Shown piece after piece: positions 24,961-34,237 of a stretch of DNA of 64,000 bases. Under the pieces are notes generated by a model. That model did not search any database and was not told the origin of the DNA. It worked only from the letters and a program-made list of their open reading frames with translations. Positions within the stretch are counted from its first letter, which is position 1, and every line of letters begins with the position of its first letter. This DNA is from Azospirillum brasilense (lineage in GTDB: Bacteria; Pseudomonadota; Alphaproteobacteria; Azospirillales; Azospirillaceae): contig NZ_VITI01000010.1 of assembly GCF_007827795.1 (NCBI RefSeq), forward strand, positions 62,001-126,000, in the 5' to 3' direction. A program made the translations under genes and the position numbers.

Positions 24961-26240
24961 GCCGCGGGCCGGACGCTGCCCACGCCCAGGACGGGGGAAA
25001 GCGCCGCCAGCGCGCGGTCCACGATCCGCCGGTTGCCCTCGGTCACCGCGGTCGCCCCGGCGGCGACGCGGGCGCGGGCGGATGCGTCGGTCAGCAGGCG
25101 GCCGACCGCGTCGGGCAGCGCCTCCGCTCCGGCCACCGGCAGGGCGCCCCCGGCGGCTTCGAGCTGGCGGGTGATCTCCGCGAAGTTCCACATGTGCGGG
25201 CCGTAGAGGACCGCGCAGCCGAGCAGGGCCGGCTCCACCGGGTTCTGGCCGCCGTGCGGCACGAAGGACCCACCCATGCACACCACCGGCGCCAACCGGT
25301 AAAAGAGCCCGACCTCGCCCATCGTGTCGGCGATGTGCACGGCATCGGTGGCGGCGGGCAGCGTGCCCTCGCCGCGGCGCGAGACCGTCAGGCCGCGTCC
25401 GCGCAAAAGCTCCGCAATGTCGGGGCCGCGATGGGCGTGGCGGGGAAGCAGCATGGTCAGCAGGCCGGGCAGGCGCGGGGCCAGTGCCTCGTGCACGGCG
25501 GCGGCCAGTTCGTCCTCGCCGGGGTGGGTGCTGGCGAGCAGCCAGACGGGGCGCCCGGCACAGGCCGCGCGCAGCGTTTCCAGCGCCGTGGGGTCGGCGG
25601 GCGGCGGCTCGGCGGAGAATTTCAGGTTGCCGACGCTGACGACGCCACGCGCGCCCAGCCGGCGCAGACGGTCGGCGTCGCCGTCCGACTGGGCCAGCGT
25701 GACCTGGAAGGTGGAAAGCAGCGGCGTGATCAGGCCCGACGCGCAGCGCCAGCGGGAGAAGGAGCGTTCCGACATGCGCGCGTTGACCAGGGCCGCCGGA
25801 ATGCCCCGCGCCCGCACCGCGGCCAGCAGGTTGGGCCAGATCTCCGATTCCGTCCACAGCACCAGATCGGGTCGCCAATGGTCGAGGAAGCGGTCCACCG
25901 CGGCGGGCAAATCCACCGGCACATACTGATGAAAGGCGCGCTCCGGCAGGCGGCGGGCCATCAATTCCGCCGAGGTGACCGTGCCGGTGGTCATCAGGAC
26001 CGTCAGGTCCGGCGTCTCGTCGAGCAGCCGGTCGATGAGGACGAGGACGGAGTTGGCCTCCCCGACGCTGGCCGCGTGAATCCAGGCGAGCCGTCCGGGC
26101 GGGCGCGGGCGCGCGGCCGTGCCGAACCGTTCCCCCCGGCGGGCGGAGTCCTCCTTGCCGGCGGCCAGCCGCCGCTCGAGATACAGACGAACCGCCGGCC
26201 CGGCGAGGGTCGTCAGGCCGCGGTAAAGTGACTGAAGCAT
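24957..26240 (-). CDS. waaA: 3-deoxy-D-manno-octulosonic acid transferase
   Basis: A 427-residue GT30 glycosyltransferase anchored by an N-terminal segment. It adds Kdo to lipid IVA, using CMP-Kdo. Conserved parts include WIHAASVGEANSV (catalytic Glu), the VDLPAAVDRFLDHWRPDLVLWTESEIWPNLL block, KARMSE-like NARMSERSF, LLASTHPGEDEL, LLPRHAHRG and the C-terminal MGGSFVPHGGQNPVEPALLG. Start at ATG 26240 (MLQSLYRGL). First gene of the waaA-lpxK-acyltransferase operon. Confidence 0.95.
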   Translation of the reverse strand: MLQSLYRGLTTLAGPAVRLYLERRLAAGKEDSARRGERFGTAARPRPPGRLAWIHAASVGEANSVLVLIDRLLDETPDLTVLMTTGTVTSAELMARRLPERAFHQYVPVDLPAAVDRFLDHWRPDLVLWTESEIWPNLLAAVRARGIPAALVNARMSERSFSRWRCASGLITPLLSTFQVTLAQSDGDADRLRRLGARGVVSVGNLKFSAEPPPADPTALETLRAACAGRPVWLLASTHPGEDELAAAVHEALAPRLPGLLTMLLPRHAHRGPDIAELLRGRGLTVSRRGEGTLPAATDAVHIADTMGEVGLFYRLAPVVCMGGSFVPHGGQNPVEPALLGCAVLYGPHMWNFAEITRQLEAAGGALPVAGAEALPDAVGRLLTDASARARVAAGATAVTEGNRRIVDRALAALSPVLGVGSVRPAA

Positions 26241-26525
26241 GCGGGTCGAAACGCCATCCGACAAAACCAACGCGGCCCGGTTTCCCGGCCGCGGTCCCCT
26301 CCACGTTAGCACGGAGGGCGGTGGCAGAGGTAAGGCTTTGCGCTAACACTCAGCGGAAGGCTGATGGCCGTATGGGTGCGGCGCGCATACCAGGGTATGA
26401 CGAATTTGAGACCCATTATGATAATTTTGAAGCAATCCGCTGCTATCCTGATGACGTAGAAACGTTGGCAGCTTCGAAGAAGGCGGGCAATGCGCCGGCC
26501 TTCAACATTTCAGGGTGATAATATC
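26241..26525. other. 285-bp intergenic region with an AT-rich block
   Basis: Divergent promoter region between waaA and the globin-type chemoreceptor. Bases about 26395-26450 are clearly AT-richer than the rest, with TTGAGA and several TAT-type hexamers, but I could not pick a convincing promoter pair. No gene seen. Confidence 0.4.
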
Positions 26526-27881
26526 ATGGCGGGCGTACAGGAACGTGGCGGCCAGGAAAACCGGCTCCGGGCCTTCAACATCACCGAAGCGGACATCGCG
26601 CGTCTGCGCGCCAACCGGGATTTCGCGCAGCACCGCCTGCCCGTTCTGCTGGAGCAATGGCACGGCGCTTTCGCGGCGTGGCCGGAAATCCGCGACGCCC
26701 TCACCTTGCCGGACGTGCACGCCGCGCGCGTGTCCCACTGGACCCGTGTGGTCTCGGGCGATCTCGGTCCGGGCTTCCTGGAGTCCGCCCATCGGCTGGC
26801 CAAGGCCTTCTACGACCACGGCGTGCCGGGCTACGCGGTCGCCATCTGCCATCACACGGTGTCCAGCGGCATCGTCCGCGAACTGGGTCTGGACGCGGCG
26901 GAGGGGCGCCGGTTGCTGTTCGGATCGCGAAAGGCGGCGGAGCGGGCGGCTCTGCGCGACACGCTGGGCCGCGTCACCTGGCTCGACCTCGAGGTGCTGC
27001 TGGAGACCTACGCGGCGGCCGAGCAGGAAAGCAAGCGCGCCATTCTGAACCAACTCGCCGACAGCCTGGAAAGCAGCGTCCGCGGCATCGCCGACAACAC
27101 GGTGGCCGCGTCGGACGAGATGAAGGGCAACGCCCAGCGCATGGCGCAGATCGCCGCCGCCGCCAACCGCCAGTCGCTCGCCGTCGCCGTCGCCGCCGAG
27201 CAGGCGTCCGCCAACGTGCAGACGGTCGCCGCGGCGTCCGAGCAGCTCACCAGCTCCATCGGCGAAATCAGCCGGCAGGTCGCCCAGTCCTCGCAGATCG
27301 CCCGCGGCGCGGTGGCCGAGGCGGAGCGGACCAACGCCACGGTGAACGGGCTGGTCGACGCCGCGCAGAAGATCGGCGCGGTGCTGCAGCTCATCAACAG
27401 CATCGCCGGTCAGACCAACCTGCTGGCGCTGAACGCCACGATCGAGGCGGCCCGCGCCGGCGAGGCCGGCAAAGGCTTCGCCGTGGTGGCGCAGGAGGTC
27501 AAGAATCTCGCCAACCAGACGGCCAAGGCGACCGAGGACATCTCCGCCCAGATCACCGGCATCCAGGAGGTGGCGCGCGGCTCCGCCGAGGCGCTGAACG
27601 GCATCGGCGCCACCATCGGCAGCATCAACGACATCGTCATCACGGTCGCCGCGGCGGTGGAGCAGCAGACCAGCGCCACCCAGGAGATCGTCCGCAACGT
27701 CCAGGAGGCCGCCCGCGGAACCCGCAGCGTGACCGACACCATCGGGGCGGTGACCAGGGGGGCGTCGGAGACCGGCAGCCTTGCCGAGGAGGTGTTGGGG
27801 AGCGCCGGCAACCTGCACCGCGAGTCCGACCGCCTGCGTGAGAGCGTGGACCTGTTCATGCAGCGCATCCGCGCCGCGTGA
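26526..27881 (+). CDS. Soluble globin-coupled chemoreceptor with atypical globin domain
   Basis: A 451-residue cytoplasmic chemoreceptor with no membrane helix. Residues about 12-170 look like a protoglobin sensor: [17 protein letters not shown], then the hydrophobic [43 protein letters not shown] and [12 protein letters not shown]. In globin-coupled sensors the F-helix reads RIGxxH, where His binds heme. Here the aligned segment is RLAKAF, so the position holds Phe95; heme binding by the usual ligand is unlikely, though His98 is close. Residues 190-450 form the signalling coiled coil, with [20 protein letters not shown] and [18 protein letters not shown]. No CheR-binding tail. ATG 26526 is used; ATG 26490 with an AGAAGG could add 12 residues. 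Confidence 0.85.
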   Translation: MAGVQERGGQENRLRAFNITEADIARLRANRDFAQHRLPVLLEQWHGAFAAWPEIRDALTLPDVHAARVSHWTRVVSGDLGPGFLESAHRLAKAFYDHGVPGYAVAICHHTVSSGIVRELGLDAAEGRRLLFGSRKAAERAALRDTLGRVTWLDLEVLLETYAAAEQESKRAILNQLADSLESSVRGIADNTVAASDEMKGNAQRMAQIAAAANRQSLAVAVAAEQASANVQTVAAASEQLTSSIGEISRQVAQSSQIARGAVAEAERTNATVNGLVDAAQKIGAVLQLINSIAGQTNLLALNATIEAARAGEAGKGFAVVAQEVKNLANQTAKATEDISAQITGIQEVARGSAEALNGIGATIGSINDIVITVAAAVEQQTSATQEIVRNVQEAARGTRSVTDTIGAVTRGASETGSLAEEVLGSAGNLHRESDRLRESVDLFMQRIRAA

Positions 27882-27930
27882 TCGCAGGGGGGACGGGCCG
27901 GCAGCGCGCCGGCCCGGCTTCCCTCCCCGT

Positions 27931-28929
27931 TCAGGCGAAGGGCCGAAGGTTCGCCAGGAACTGCTCGGCGGAGCGCCGCCAGGAGAAGTTCAGGGCATGG
28001 TCCCGGCAGTGTTCCGGCGGGATGGCCAGGGCGCGTTCGACCGCCCCCTTGAGATCCTCGTCCAGGCAGCCGACACCGGAGCCGTCGACCACGTCCAGGG
28101 GGCCGGGCACCGGGTAGGCAGCCACCGGCACGCCCGAGGCCAGCGCCTCCAGCAGCACCAGACCGAAGGTGTCGGTGCGCGACGGGAAGACGAAGACGTC
28201 CGCCGCCGCGTAATGCTGGGCCAGTTCCTCGCCATGGCGGGCACCGGCCCAATGGACCTCCGGATACCTGTGCTGAAGGTCGGCGCGGGCCGGGCCGTCG
28301 CCGACAACCACCTTGCTGCCCGGCAGGTCGAGCCTGAGGAAATCCTCCAGGTTCTTTTCCACCGCCACGCGCCCGACATAGAGGGCGATGGGGCGGGGCA
28401 GCGCCAGGAAGCTCTTGGTGCGGGGGCGGAACAGCTCGGTGTCCACGCCGCGGGTCCAGCGCCGGATGTTGGTGAAGCCGCGGGCGGCGAGGTCGCTCTC
28501 GATGGATGGCGTCGCCACCATCACCGCCGAGGACGGCTTGTGGAAACGGCGCACCACCGCGTAGCTGAGCGCCAGCGGCACCGGCGCCCGGTCACGCACA
28601 TACTCGGGAAAGCGGGTATGGTAGGCGGTGGTGAAGGGCCGGCCGCGGCCGAGGCAGTAGCGCCGGGCGGCGAAACCCAGCGGCCCCTCGGTGGCGATGT
28701 GGATGCAGTCGGGGCGTAGCGCGTCGATCATCGCGTGCAACCGCCGCCCCGCGCCCAGCGCCAGCCGGATTTCCGGATAGGTGGGCATGGGCACGGTGCG
28801 GAAACGGTCGGGGCCGATCACCTCCACCCTGTGGCCCATGGCCTCCAGCTCCGCGCGGACGGTGCCGATGGTGCGCACCACGCCGTTGACCTGGGGCAGC
28901 CAGGCGTCGGAGACGATCAGGATGTTCAC
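27931..28929 (-). CDS. GT4-family glycosyltransferase
   Basis: A 332-residue GT-B glycosyltransferase. It begins VNILIVSDAWLPQVNGVVRTI, with the acceptor-domain signature of lipid and lipooligosaccharide alpha-glycosyltransferases of the GT4 family. TAYHTRFPEYV, then FRPRTKSF, ALYVGRVAVEKNLEDFL, VVVGDGPARADLQ and the nucleotide-sugar motif FPSRTDTFGLVLLEALASGVPVAAYP (E-x7-E) follow. It starts at GTG 28929, overlapping the metallophosphoesterase stop by four bases. Such proteins often glycosylate diacylglycerol or phosphatidylinositol-like lipids, which fits the adjacent phosphatase and lipid kinase; the exact sugar and acceptor are unknown. Confidence 0.88.
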   Translation of the reverse strand: MNILIVSDAWLPQVNGVVRTIGTVRAELEAMGHRVEVIGPDRFRTVPMPTYPEIRLALGAGRRLHAMIDALRPDCIHIATEGPLGFAARRYCLGRGRPFTTAYHTRFPEYVRDRAPVPLALSYAVVRRFHKPSSAVMVATPSIESDLAARGFTNIRRWTRGVDTELFRPRTKSFLALPRPIALYVGRVAVEKNLEDFLRLDLPGSKVVVGDGPARADLQHRYPEVHWAGARHGEELAQHYAAADVFVFPSRTDTFGLVLLEALASGVPVAAYPVPGPLDVVDGSGVGCLDEDLKGAVERALAIPPEHCRDHALNFSWRRSAEQFLANLRPFA

Positions 28930-29762
28930 GCCGCCGCCTTCTCCTTCACATTCTCCGGCTTCTCCTTGGCCGGGATGCGGGCGGGCAGCGTCGTTGCGGC
29001 GCGCCGGCGGATGTCCGCCGCCCAATCGATGATCTCCAGCCGGCCGCAGGGATGCTCGACCAAGGCGGTGCAGGACTCGACCCAGTCGCCGTCGTTGCAA
29101 TAGAGGATTCCTTCCATGTCGCGGATTTCCGCGGTGTGGATATGACCGCAGACGACCCCGTCCACCTTGCGGCGCCGGGCCTCGTCGCCGAGAGCGGTCT
29201 CGTAGTTGCCGATGAACTCCACCGCGGTCTTCGCCTTGTGCTTCAGGAAGGCGGACAGCGACCAGTAGGGGAAGCCCAGCTTGCGCCGGACCCAGTTGAA
29301 CAGCGTGTTGGCCTGGAGCAGGACCACGTAGGCGTTGTCGCCGATGAAGGCCAGCCAGCGGGCGTATTTCACCACCACGTCGAAGCGGTCGCCGTGGGTG
29401 ACCAGGAGTTGCCGCCCGTCGGCGGTGACGTGGATCATCTCCTCCACCACCTGGACGCCGCCGAACTGCAAGCCGGCGTAGTCGCGGGCGGCCTCGTCGT
29501 GGTTGCCGGGAATGTAATAGACCTGCACGCCCTTGCGCGCCCGGCGCAGGATCTTCTGCACCACGTCGTTGTGCGCTTGCGGCCAGTACCACGTCTTGCG
29601 CAGACGCCAGCCGTCCACGATGTCGCCGACGAGATAGAGGTGGTCGGACTCGTTGTGCTTCAGGAAATCGAGAAGATACTCCGCCTTGCATCCCCGCGTG
29701 CCCAGATGGACGTCGGAGATCCAGATGCTGCGGTATTGCTTGACGTCGCGTGATGCGCTCAT
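28926..29762 (-). CDS. Metallophosphoesterase of the UDP-2,3-diacylglucosamine hydrolase-like group
   Basis: A 278-residue calcineurin-like phosphoesterase. All five metal/catalytic motifs are seen: SDVHLGT, VGDIVDGW, PGNHDE, VTHGDRFD and CGHIHTAEIR. The W-R-L and TWYWPQAHNDVVQKIL region matches LpxH-like proteins that are distinct from true LpxH (about 240 residues). The C-terminus is charged and Lys/Ala-rich. It is translationally coupled to the glycosyltransferase gene. A role in lipid or glycolipid head-group processing is likely, but the substrate is not known. Confidence 0.87.
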   Translation of the reverse strand: MSASRDVKQYRSIWISDVHLGTRGCKAEYLLDFLKHNESDHLYLVGDIVDGWRLRKTWYWPQAHNDVVQKILRRARKGVQVYYIPGNHDEAARDYAGLQFGGVQVVEEMIHVTADGRQLLVTHGDRFDVVVKYARWLAFIGDNAYVVLLQANTLFNWVRRKLGFPYWSLSAFLKHKAKTAVEFIGNYETALGDEARRRKVDGVVCGHIHTAEIRDMEGILYCNDGDWVESCTALVEHPCGRLEIIDWAADIRRRAATTLPARIPAKEKPENVKEKAAA

Positions 29763-29911
29763 GCCCCGCTCCATCGCCATGCCGGCAAGGGTTCGTTGAA
29801 ACGTCTTCCGTATATCCGCGGGGCATTATCTTGACAATGATTTCGGCCACCCGCATCTGTTGGGGGTGATGATTTTGATGAGACTTCTTGATAGTGAAAC
29901 AAAGGCGATAA

Positions 29912-30898
29912 ATGACTTTATTAAAACTGAAACAGGATGGTCACATTGGGGGTGGCGTGACGGATAGGGGCGAATCGGTGCCTGAAACATCCGGGCCGGC
30001 CGCGGCGACCCGGCGGCGACTTCTGGTGATCCACAACCCGGTGGCCGGCGCCCGGCGGGCGCGCCGCCTGGGCGCGGTGCTGGAACTGCTGGAGCGGCGC
30101 CATGGGGCCGCGGTGACGCTTCGGGCCACCGGCGGGCGCGGCGACGCCGAGGCGATGGCCCGCGCGGTGGCGCCCGGCGCCTTCGACGCGGTGGTCGCCG
30201 CGGGTGGCGACGGCACCATCAACGAGGTGGTCAACGGGCTGGGAACGCGCGGCGGTGGAGGTGCGGCGATTCCCTTGGGCATCGTGCCGCTGGGAACCGC
30301 CAACGTGCTGGCCCATGAACTGGACCTGCCCCTGGATGCGGAGAGCGTGGCGCGGGTGCTGGCGGAGGGGCGGGCGACGCCGGTGCATCTGGGTGTGGCG
30401 AATGGCCGCGCCTTCGCCATGATGGCCGGCGCCGGACTGGACGCCCGCGTCGTGGAGGGGGTGGACACGCGGCTGAAGCGGCTGATCGGCAAGGGCGCCT
30501 ATGCGGTGGAAACGCTGGCCCGGATCGCCGCGGGCGGCGGCGGCCCCTACCGGGTGGCGGTTGACGGTGCGGAGCCGATGGAGGTCGCCTCCGTCATCGT
30601 CGCCAAGGGGCATTTCTATGGGGGGCGCTTCGTCTGCGCGCCCGACGCCCGGCTGACCGACCCCCGGCTGCACGTCTGCCTGTTCCCGCGGGCGGGGCGG
30701 GGGAACGCCCTGCGCTACCTGTGGGGCGTCACCGCCGGGCGGTTGCCGCGTTTTCCCGATTACCGCATCCTGCCGGCCCGGCGGGTGATCATCGATGGGC
30801 CGGCGGGGGAACCCGTGCAGGGCGACGGCGACGTGATCGCCCGTCTCCCGGTGGAGATCGCGCTGGCGCCCTGGATCTTGCCGGTGCTGACGCGCTGA
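29912..30898 (+). CDS. Diacylglycerol kinase-like lipid kinase (YegS/BmrU family)
   Basis: A 328-residue kinase. The catalytic domain has LLVIHNPVAGARRARRL, the nucleotide-binding GGDGTINEVVNGL, PLGIVPLGTANVLAHEL and, later, GAGLDARVVEGV and GGRFVCAPDARLTDPRLHVC. Members phosphorylate diacylglycerol, sphingoid bases or related lipids using ATP. The first 35 residues are poorly conserved; GTG 29957 after GGGGG could be the real start. It diverges from the glycosyltransferase/phosphoesterase pair with a 149-bp gap, suggesting a shared lipid-related role. Confidence 0.88.
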   Translation: MTLLKLKQDGHIGGGVTDRGESVPETSGPAAATRRRLLVIHNPVAGARRARRLGAVLELLERRHGAAVTLRATGGRGDAEAMARAVAPGAFDAVVAAGGDGTINEVVNGLGTRGGGGAAIPLGIVPLGTANVLAHELDLPLDAESVARVLAEGRATPVHLGVANGRAFAMMAGAGLDARVVEGVDTRLKRLIGKGAYAVETLARIAAGGGGPYRVAVDGAEPMEVASVIVAKGHFYGGRFVCAPDARLTDPRLHVCLFPRAGRGNALRYLWGVTAGRLPRFPDYRILPARRVIIDGPAGEPVQGDGDVIARLPVEIALAPWILPVLTR

Positions 30899-31020
30899 TT
30901 ACTGTTTTAAGAGTCCGTTAACGGGTCTCTTGAGAAAATTACTTTGGGAGCATTCAATAATTACTTCGGTCTCTAAGGATTAAGGCCCCGCGGCTCAGGC
31001 GGGACCGCAAGGGGGATGAC
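30899..31020. promoter_or_regulatory. AT-rich leader with direct repeats before the 536-residue orphan
   Basis: AATTACTT occurs at 30937-30944 and 30959-30966, 22 bp apart (about two helical turns). An imperfect stem (AAGAG..CCG / CGG..CTCTT, 30909-30931) just after the lipid kinase stop may be its terminator. The region's AT content is well above that of the flanking genes. Confidence 0.3.
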
Positions 31021-32631
31021 ATGTCCGCGTCGATCAACGCCCTATTCTCGGCCACGACGGCCAACGCCACCGCGACCGTTACTAAAATGAAGCCCGCCGG
31101 GGCTGCCGCCGAGGCGGAGGGAACCTGGAAGGCGGCCTCCGACGCCGGGTCCTCCACGGGTGCCGCGGCCCTGGCCGCCTTGAAGGGCGAGGACAGCGTG
31201 GAACTCAGCGGCTTGGCGAAGTCGCTGACCGGCGTGGCGGGAAAGGTCTTCGCATCCATCGGCTCCAAGGGCCGCGCTATGCTGGAGGACTTCGTCAAGA
31301 CCGGCAAGATGACCGAGAAGGATGTGGCGCTGGGGCTGCGCCAAATGGCGACCAACGCCGTGAAGGACCGCTTCATCAAGGAGCGGCCCCAGGATGAGGA
31401 GGACAAGGAATGGGCGGAGAAGGTCGGGGCGGCTGAAAAGGCCTTCAAGACCAAGACGGAACGCATGGGCAAGGCCATGTCGGCCCTGAACGAGGCGCGG
31501 ACCGCCGCTTACGACGCCTTCGGGAAGGATGAGGACACCGAGGCGTTCCAGGCGGCGATGGCTCCGGCCAATGCCCTCTTCCGCGCGGAGACGGCGGACA
31601 TCGACCGCGAGATGATGGAAACCGTCGGTGGCGACCCGAACAAGATCAAGGGCAATGCCTTCAGGTATTTCGCGACGAAGGGAGAGGAGGCGTTCGAAAA
31701 ATTGGATTTCGGCGCGGAAGCGGAGGGCAGCGAGGGTGGGCTGCTATCGCCGGACAATGAGAAGGGAAAGGCCGCCGCCAAGCTTATGTATGACCTGGGC
31801 TTCGAGGGGAAGCTTTACGCGAATGGTCTCGCGCAGTACGCCGCGGACGTGAACATTCCCGGCATCGGGCGTGGTGAAGTCGACAAGAGCTTCCCAGGGG
31901 GCAAAGGCTACGAGCCCTCCGCCAAGGAGGAGGCCGAGGCCGCCGGCCTGCCGCCGCCGCCCACCACGGTGCTGACCACCACCCAGACCCCGGGGCTCCA
32001 GGGCTTTGCGAAGGTCATCCAGGACGCCCGTGACTCGCTGGACGCCACCTACACGGCCATGGCGAAGGAAGGCAAGGGGGTGAACTACTCCGACCCGACC
32101 GGAAAGGACGTGGACCGGCTGTTCGGCGGCTTCGACCGGCGCAGCCTCCATGCCATCGCCAGCAACAAGGACGGGACCTTCTCCAAGAACGAGCAGGAGG
32201 CGGCGCAATCCATCATGGCCCGTCAGCAGAAGGAGGCGATGGACGCCGCCGACCCCCTCGGCACCGACAAGGCCGCCGCCTACCGCGCCGGGGTGAAGTT
32301 CCTCGACGAGGCCAGCAAGGAGGAGAAGGAGTCGGTCAACTGGTCCGTCCAGCGGGCGGCGCTCCAGTACAGCTACGAGAAAACGACGAAGGAAACCGGC
32401 GCGCCGATGGAGCGGCTGGGCTACGGCAGCGCCTTGGCCTCTGTCCTGAAGGACGCGCTGGAGGCCCAGGACGCGCAGACCGCCGACGTGATGAAGAGCA
32501 TCGGTGGAAAGACGATGGGCGGGGATGGCACGGGCTACGTGTCCGACCTGAAGAGCCTGTCGCTGTTCCGGGACTTCCTGCCCAACCTGTCGGTGCGCGG
32601 CGCCGGCGGCCCGATGAGCGTGACGGTCTGA
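31021..32631 (+). CDS. Large orphan protein with a degenerate EF-hand-like loop
   Basis: A 536-residue, mostly helical and acidic protein I do not recognise. There is no signal peptide or membrane segment, and the N-terminus is Ala/Thr-rich (SASINALFSATTANATATV). Charged helical stretches around 85-230 and 330-500 look like bundles. Residues 380-391 (ASNKDGTFSKNE) fit an EF-hand loop at positions 3, 5, 6, 8, 9 and 12 but have Ala at position 1, so calcium binding is uncertain. A Pro/Thr-rich hinge lies at 310-325. It is a single-gene unit with its own AT-rich leader. The signal-less, Ala/Ser/Thr-rich N-terminus would also fit a protein exported without Sec, but nothing shows it. Confidence 0.7.
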   Translation: MSASINALFSATTANATATVTKMKPAGAAAEAEGTWKAASDAGSSTGAAALAALKGEDSVELSGLAKSLTGVAGKVFASIGSKGRAMLEDFVKTGKMTEKDVALGLRQMATNAVKDRFIKERPQDEEDKEWAEKVGAAEKAFKTKTERMGKAMSALNEARTAAYDAFGKDEDTEAFQAAMAPANALFRAETADIDREMMETVGGDPNKIKGNAFRYFATKGEEAFEKLDFGAEAEGSEGGLLSPDNEKGKAAAKLMYDLGFEGKLYANGLAQYAADVNIPGIGRGEVDKSFPGGKGYEPSAKEEAEAAGLPPPPTTVLTTTQTPGLQGFAKVIQDARDSLDATYTAMAKEGKGVNYSDPTGKDVDRLFGGFDRRSLHAIASNKDGTFSKNEQEAAQSIMARQQKEAMDAADPLGTDKAAAYRAGVKFLDEASKEEKESVNWSVQRAALQYSYEKTTKETGAPMERLGYGSALASVLKDALEAQDAQTADVMKSIGGKTMGGDGTGYVSDLKSLSLFRDFLPNLSVRGAGGPMSVTV

Positions 32632-32719
32632 TATCCCGTCCCGGCTGCAGGCCGGTGGGTTCGGACCCGGCGGGTCCGGACAAGGAGCGAGGCGCCGAAA
32701 GGCGCCTCACCTGTTGCGG

Positions 32720-34075
32720 TCACAGGCCGGCTACGGTCAGCCCGTCGATGCGGATGGTCGGAGCGTCCATGCCGAAGCGCAGTTCCAGGTCGCTGGCCGG
32801 CTCCAGGTTCAGGAACATCTCCTTGAGATTGCCGGCGATGGTCAGTTCGGTGACCGGGTAGGCGATCTGGCCGTTCTCGATCCAATAGCCGGCGGCACCC
32901 CGGCTGTAGTCGCCGGTCACCCCGTTGACGCCGGTGCCCATCAGCTCCGTCACGTAGAAGCCGTTGGGGATCTCGGCTAGCAGCTCGTCGCGGCTCTTGG
33001 CCCCCGGCGCCATGTAGACGTTGGCTGGGGCCGGACCCGGCGGGCCGGAGGTGCCGCGGGCGGCGTGGCCGGTCGTCGACAGGCCGAGCTGGCGGGCCGA
33101 GCGCAGGTCGAGCAGCCAAGTGGTCAGGTGCCCGTCCTCGATCAGGTTGCGGCGGGTGGTGGCGATGCCCTCCGCATCGAAGGGGCGGGAGCGCAGGCCG
33201 CGCTTCACATGCGGGTCGTCGACGATGGTGATGCCGGCGGCGAAGATGCGCTGGCCCATCTTGTCCTTGAGGAAGCTGGTGCCGCGCGCGATGCTCGGCC
33301 CGCTGATCGAGCCGGTCAGGTGGCCAAGCAGTCCGCGGGAAACGCGCGGGTCGAACACCACCGGGACCTTGCAGCTCTTGACCCGGCGCGGGTTCAGGCG
33401 GCGGATGGCGCGCTCCCCGGCCTCGCGCCCGATCGACGCCGGATCGCGCAGGTCGGAGCCGTAGACCTTGCTGTCATAGTCGTAGTCGCGCTCCATCCCC
33501 GTGCCCGTCCCGGCGAGCACTGAGGCCGAGAGGGACTGCCGCGACACGCCATAGCGGCCGGTGAATCCGTTGGACGCGGCGATGGCGATGGTGGAGCGGC
33601 TCCACCCGGCGTCGGCCCCTTCGGAGTTGGTGACGCCCTCGACCGCCAGCGCGGCCTCCTCGGCGATGCGGGCGCGTTCGATCAGCAGTTCCGCCGAGGG
33701 CTCCGACGGGTCGCACACATCGAGGTCGGGGAGGGTGGTGTAGATCTGCTCCGGGTCGGCGAGGCCGCAGAAGGGGTCCTCCGGCACCACGCGGGCCATG
33801 GCGACGGCGCGCTCCACCAGCTCGTCCAGCGCCTTGGCGCTGCGGTCGGTGGAAGAGACGATGGCCTGCCGCTTGCCGATGAAGACGCGCAGGCCCAGAT
33901 CGCCCGACTCGGACCGCTCCAGCTTCTCCGTCTTGCCGAAACGCTGGCTCAGCGACAGGGAGGCGCTGTCGAACAGCACGGCGTCGGCGGCATCGGCCCC
34001 GGCACCCTTCGCCTTGCGGATCAAATCGTCCAGCAGGGTCAGCACGTCAGGTTGCGAGGTGGTCGAAACGGGCAT
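32720..34075 (-). CDS. pmbA: TldE/PmbA-type metalloprotease subunit
   Basis: A 451-residue protein of normal length for PmbA (TldE). With TldD it forms a cytosolic zinc protease that matures modified peptides such as microcin B17. Typical segments are SLSQRFGKTEKLERSESGDLGLRVF, GVTNSEGADAGWSRSTIAIAASNGF, GRRAIRRLN-like AGERAIRRLNPRRV, PVVFDPRVSRGLLGHL, GITIVDDP and the C-terminal VTGDYSRGAAGYWIENG. The tldD partner is not in the window. Start at ATG 34075 gives MPVSTTSQPD. A DoxX gene lies upstream on the same strand. Confidence 0.93.
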   Translation of the reverse strand: MPVSTTSQPDVLTLLDDLIRKAKGAGADAADAVLFDSASLSLSQRFGKTEKLERSESGDLGLRVFIGKRQAIVSSTDRSAKALDELVERAVAMARVVPEDPFCGLADPEQIYTTLPDLDVCDPSEPSAELLIERARIAEEAALAVEGVTNSEGADAGWSRSTIAIAASNGFTGRYGVSRQSLSASVLAGTGTGMERDYDYDSKVYGSDLRDPASIGREAGERAIRRLNPRRVKSCKVPVVFDPRVSRGLLGHLTGSISGPSIARGTSFLKDKMGQRIFAAGITIVDDPHVKRGLRSRPFDAEGIATTRRNLIEDGHLTTWLLDLRSARQLGLSTTGHAARGTSGPPGPAPANVYMAPGAKSRDELLAEIPNGFYVTELMGTGVNGVTGDYSRGAAGYWIENGQIAYPVTELTIAGNLKEMFLNLEPASDLELRFGMDAPTIRIDGLTVAGL

Positions 34076-34179
34076 TACGGTCTCCGCTAGGTCTCCGGCT
34101 TGTCTAGCAAATGGGAGCCCGGAGAAGAAGAGGAAGGGGCATATCGCCTCAGGTCGGGCACGGTCCGGGTGCAAACGCG

Positions 34180-34216
34180 GCGGCGCGCGGGGGCCTGGTG
34201 CCCACCCGCGCGCCGC
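34180..34216 (-). terminator. GC-rich hairpin after the DoxX gene
   Basis: Perfect 12-bp stem (GCGGCGCGCGGG at 34180-34191 with 34205-34216) and a 13-base loop, 22 bp beyond the DoxX stop. Only a short T-run (CGTTTGC) follows on the minus strand, so termination strength is uncertain. Confidence 0.45.
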
Positions 34217-34237
34217 TCGTCAGGTCTTGCTTTAGGG

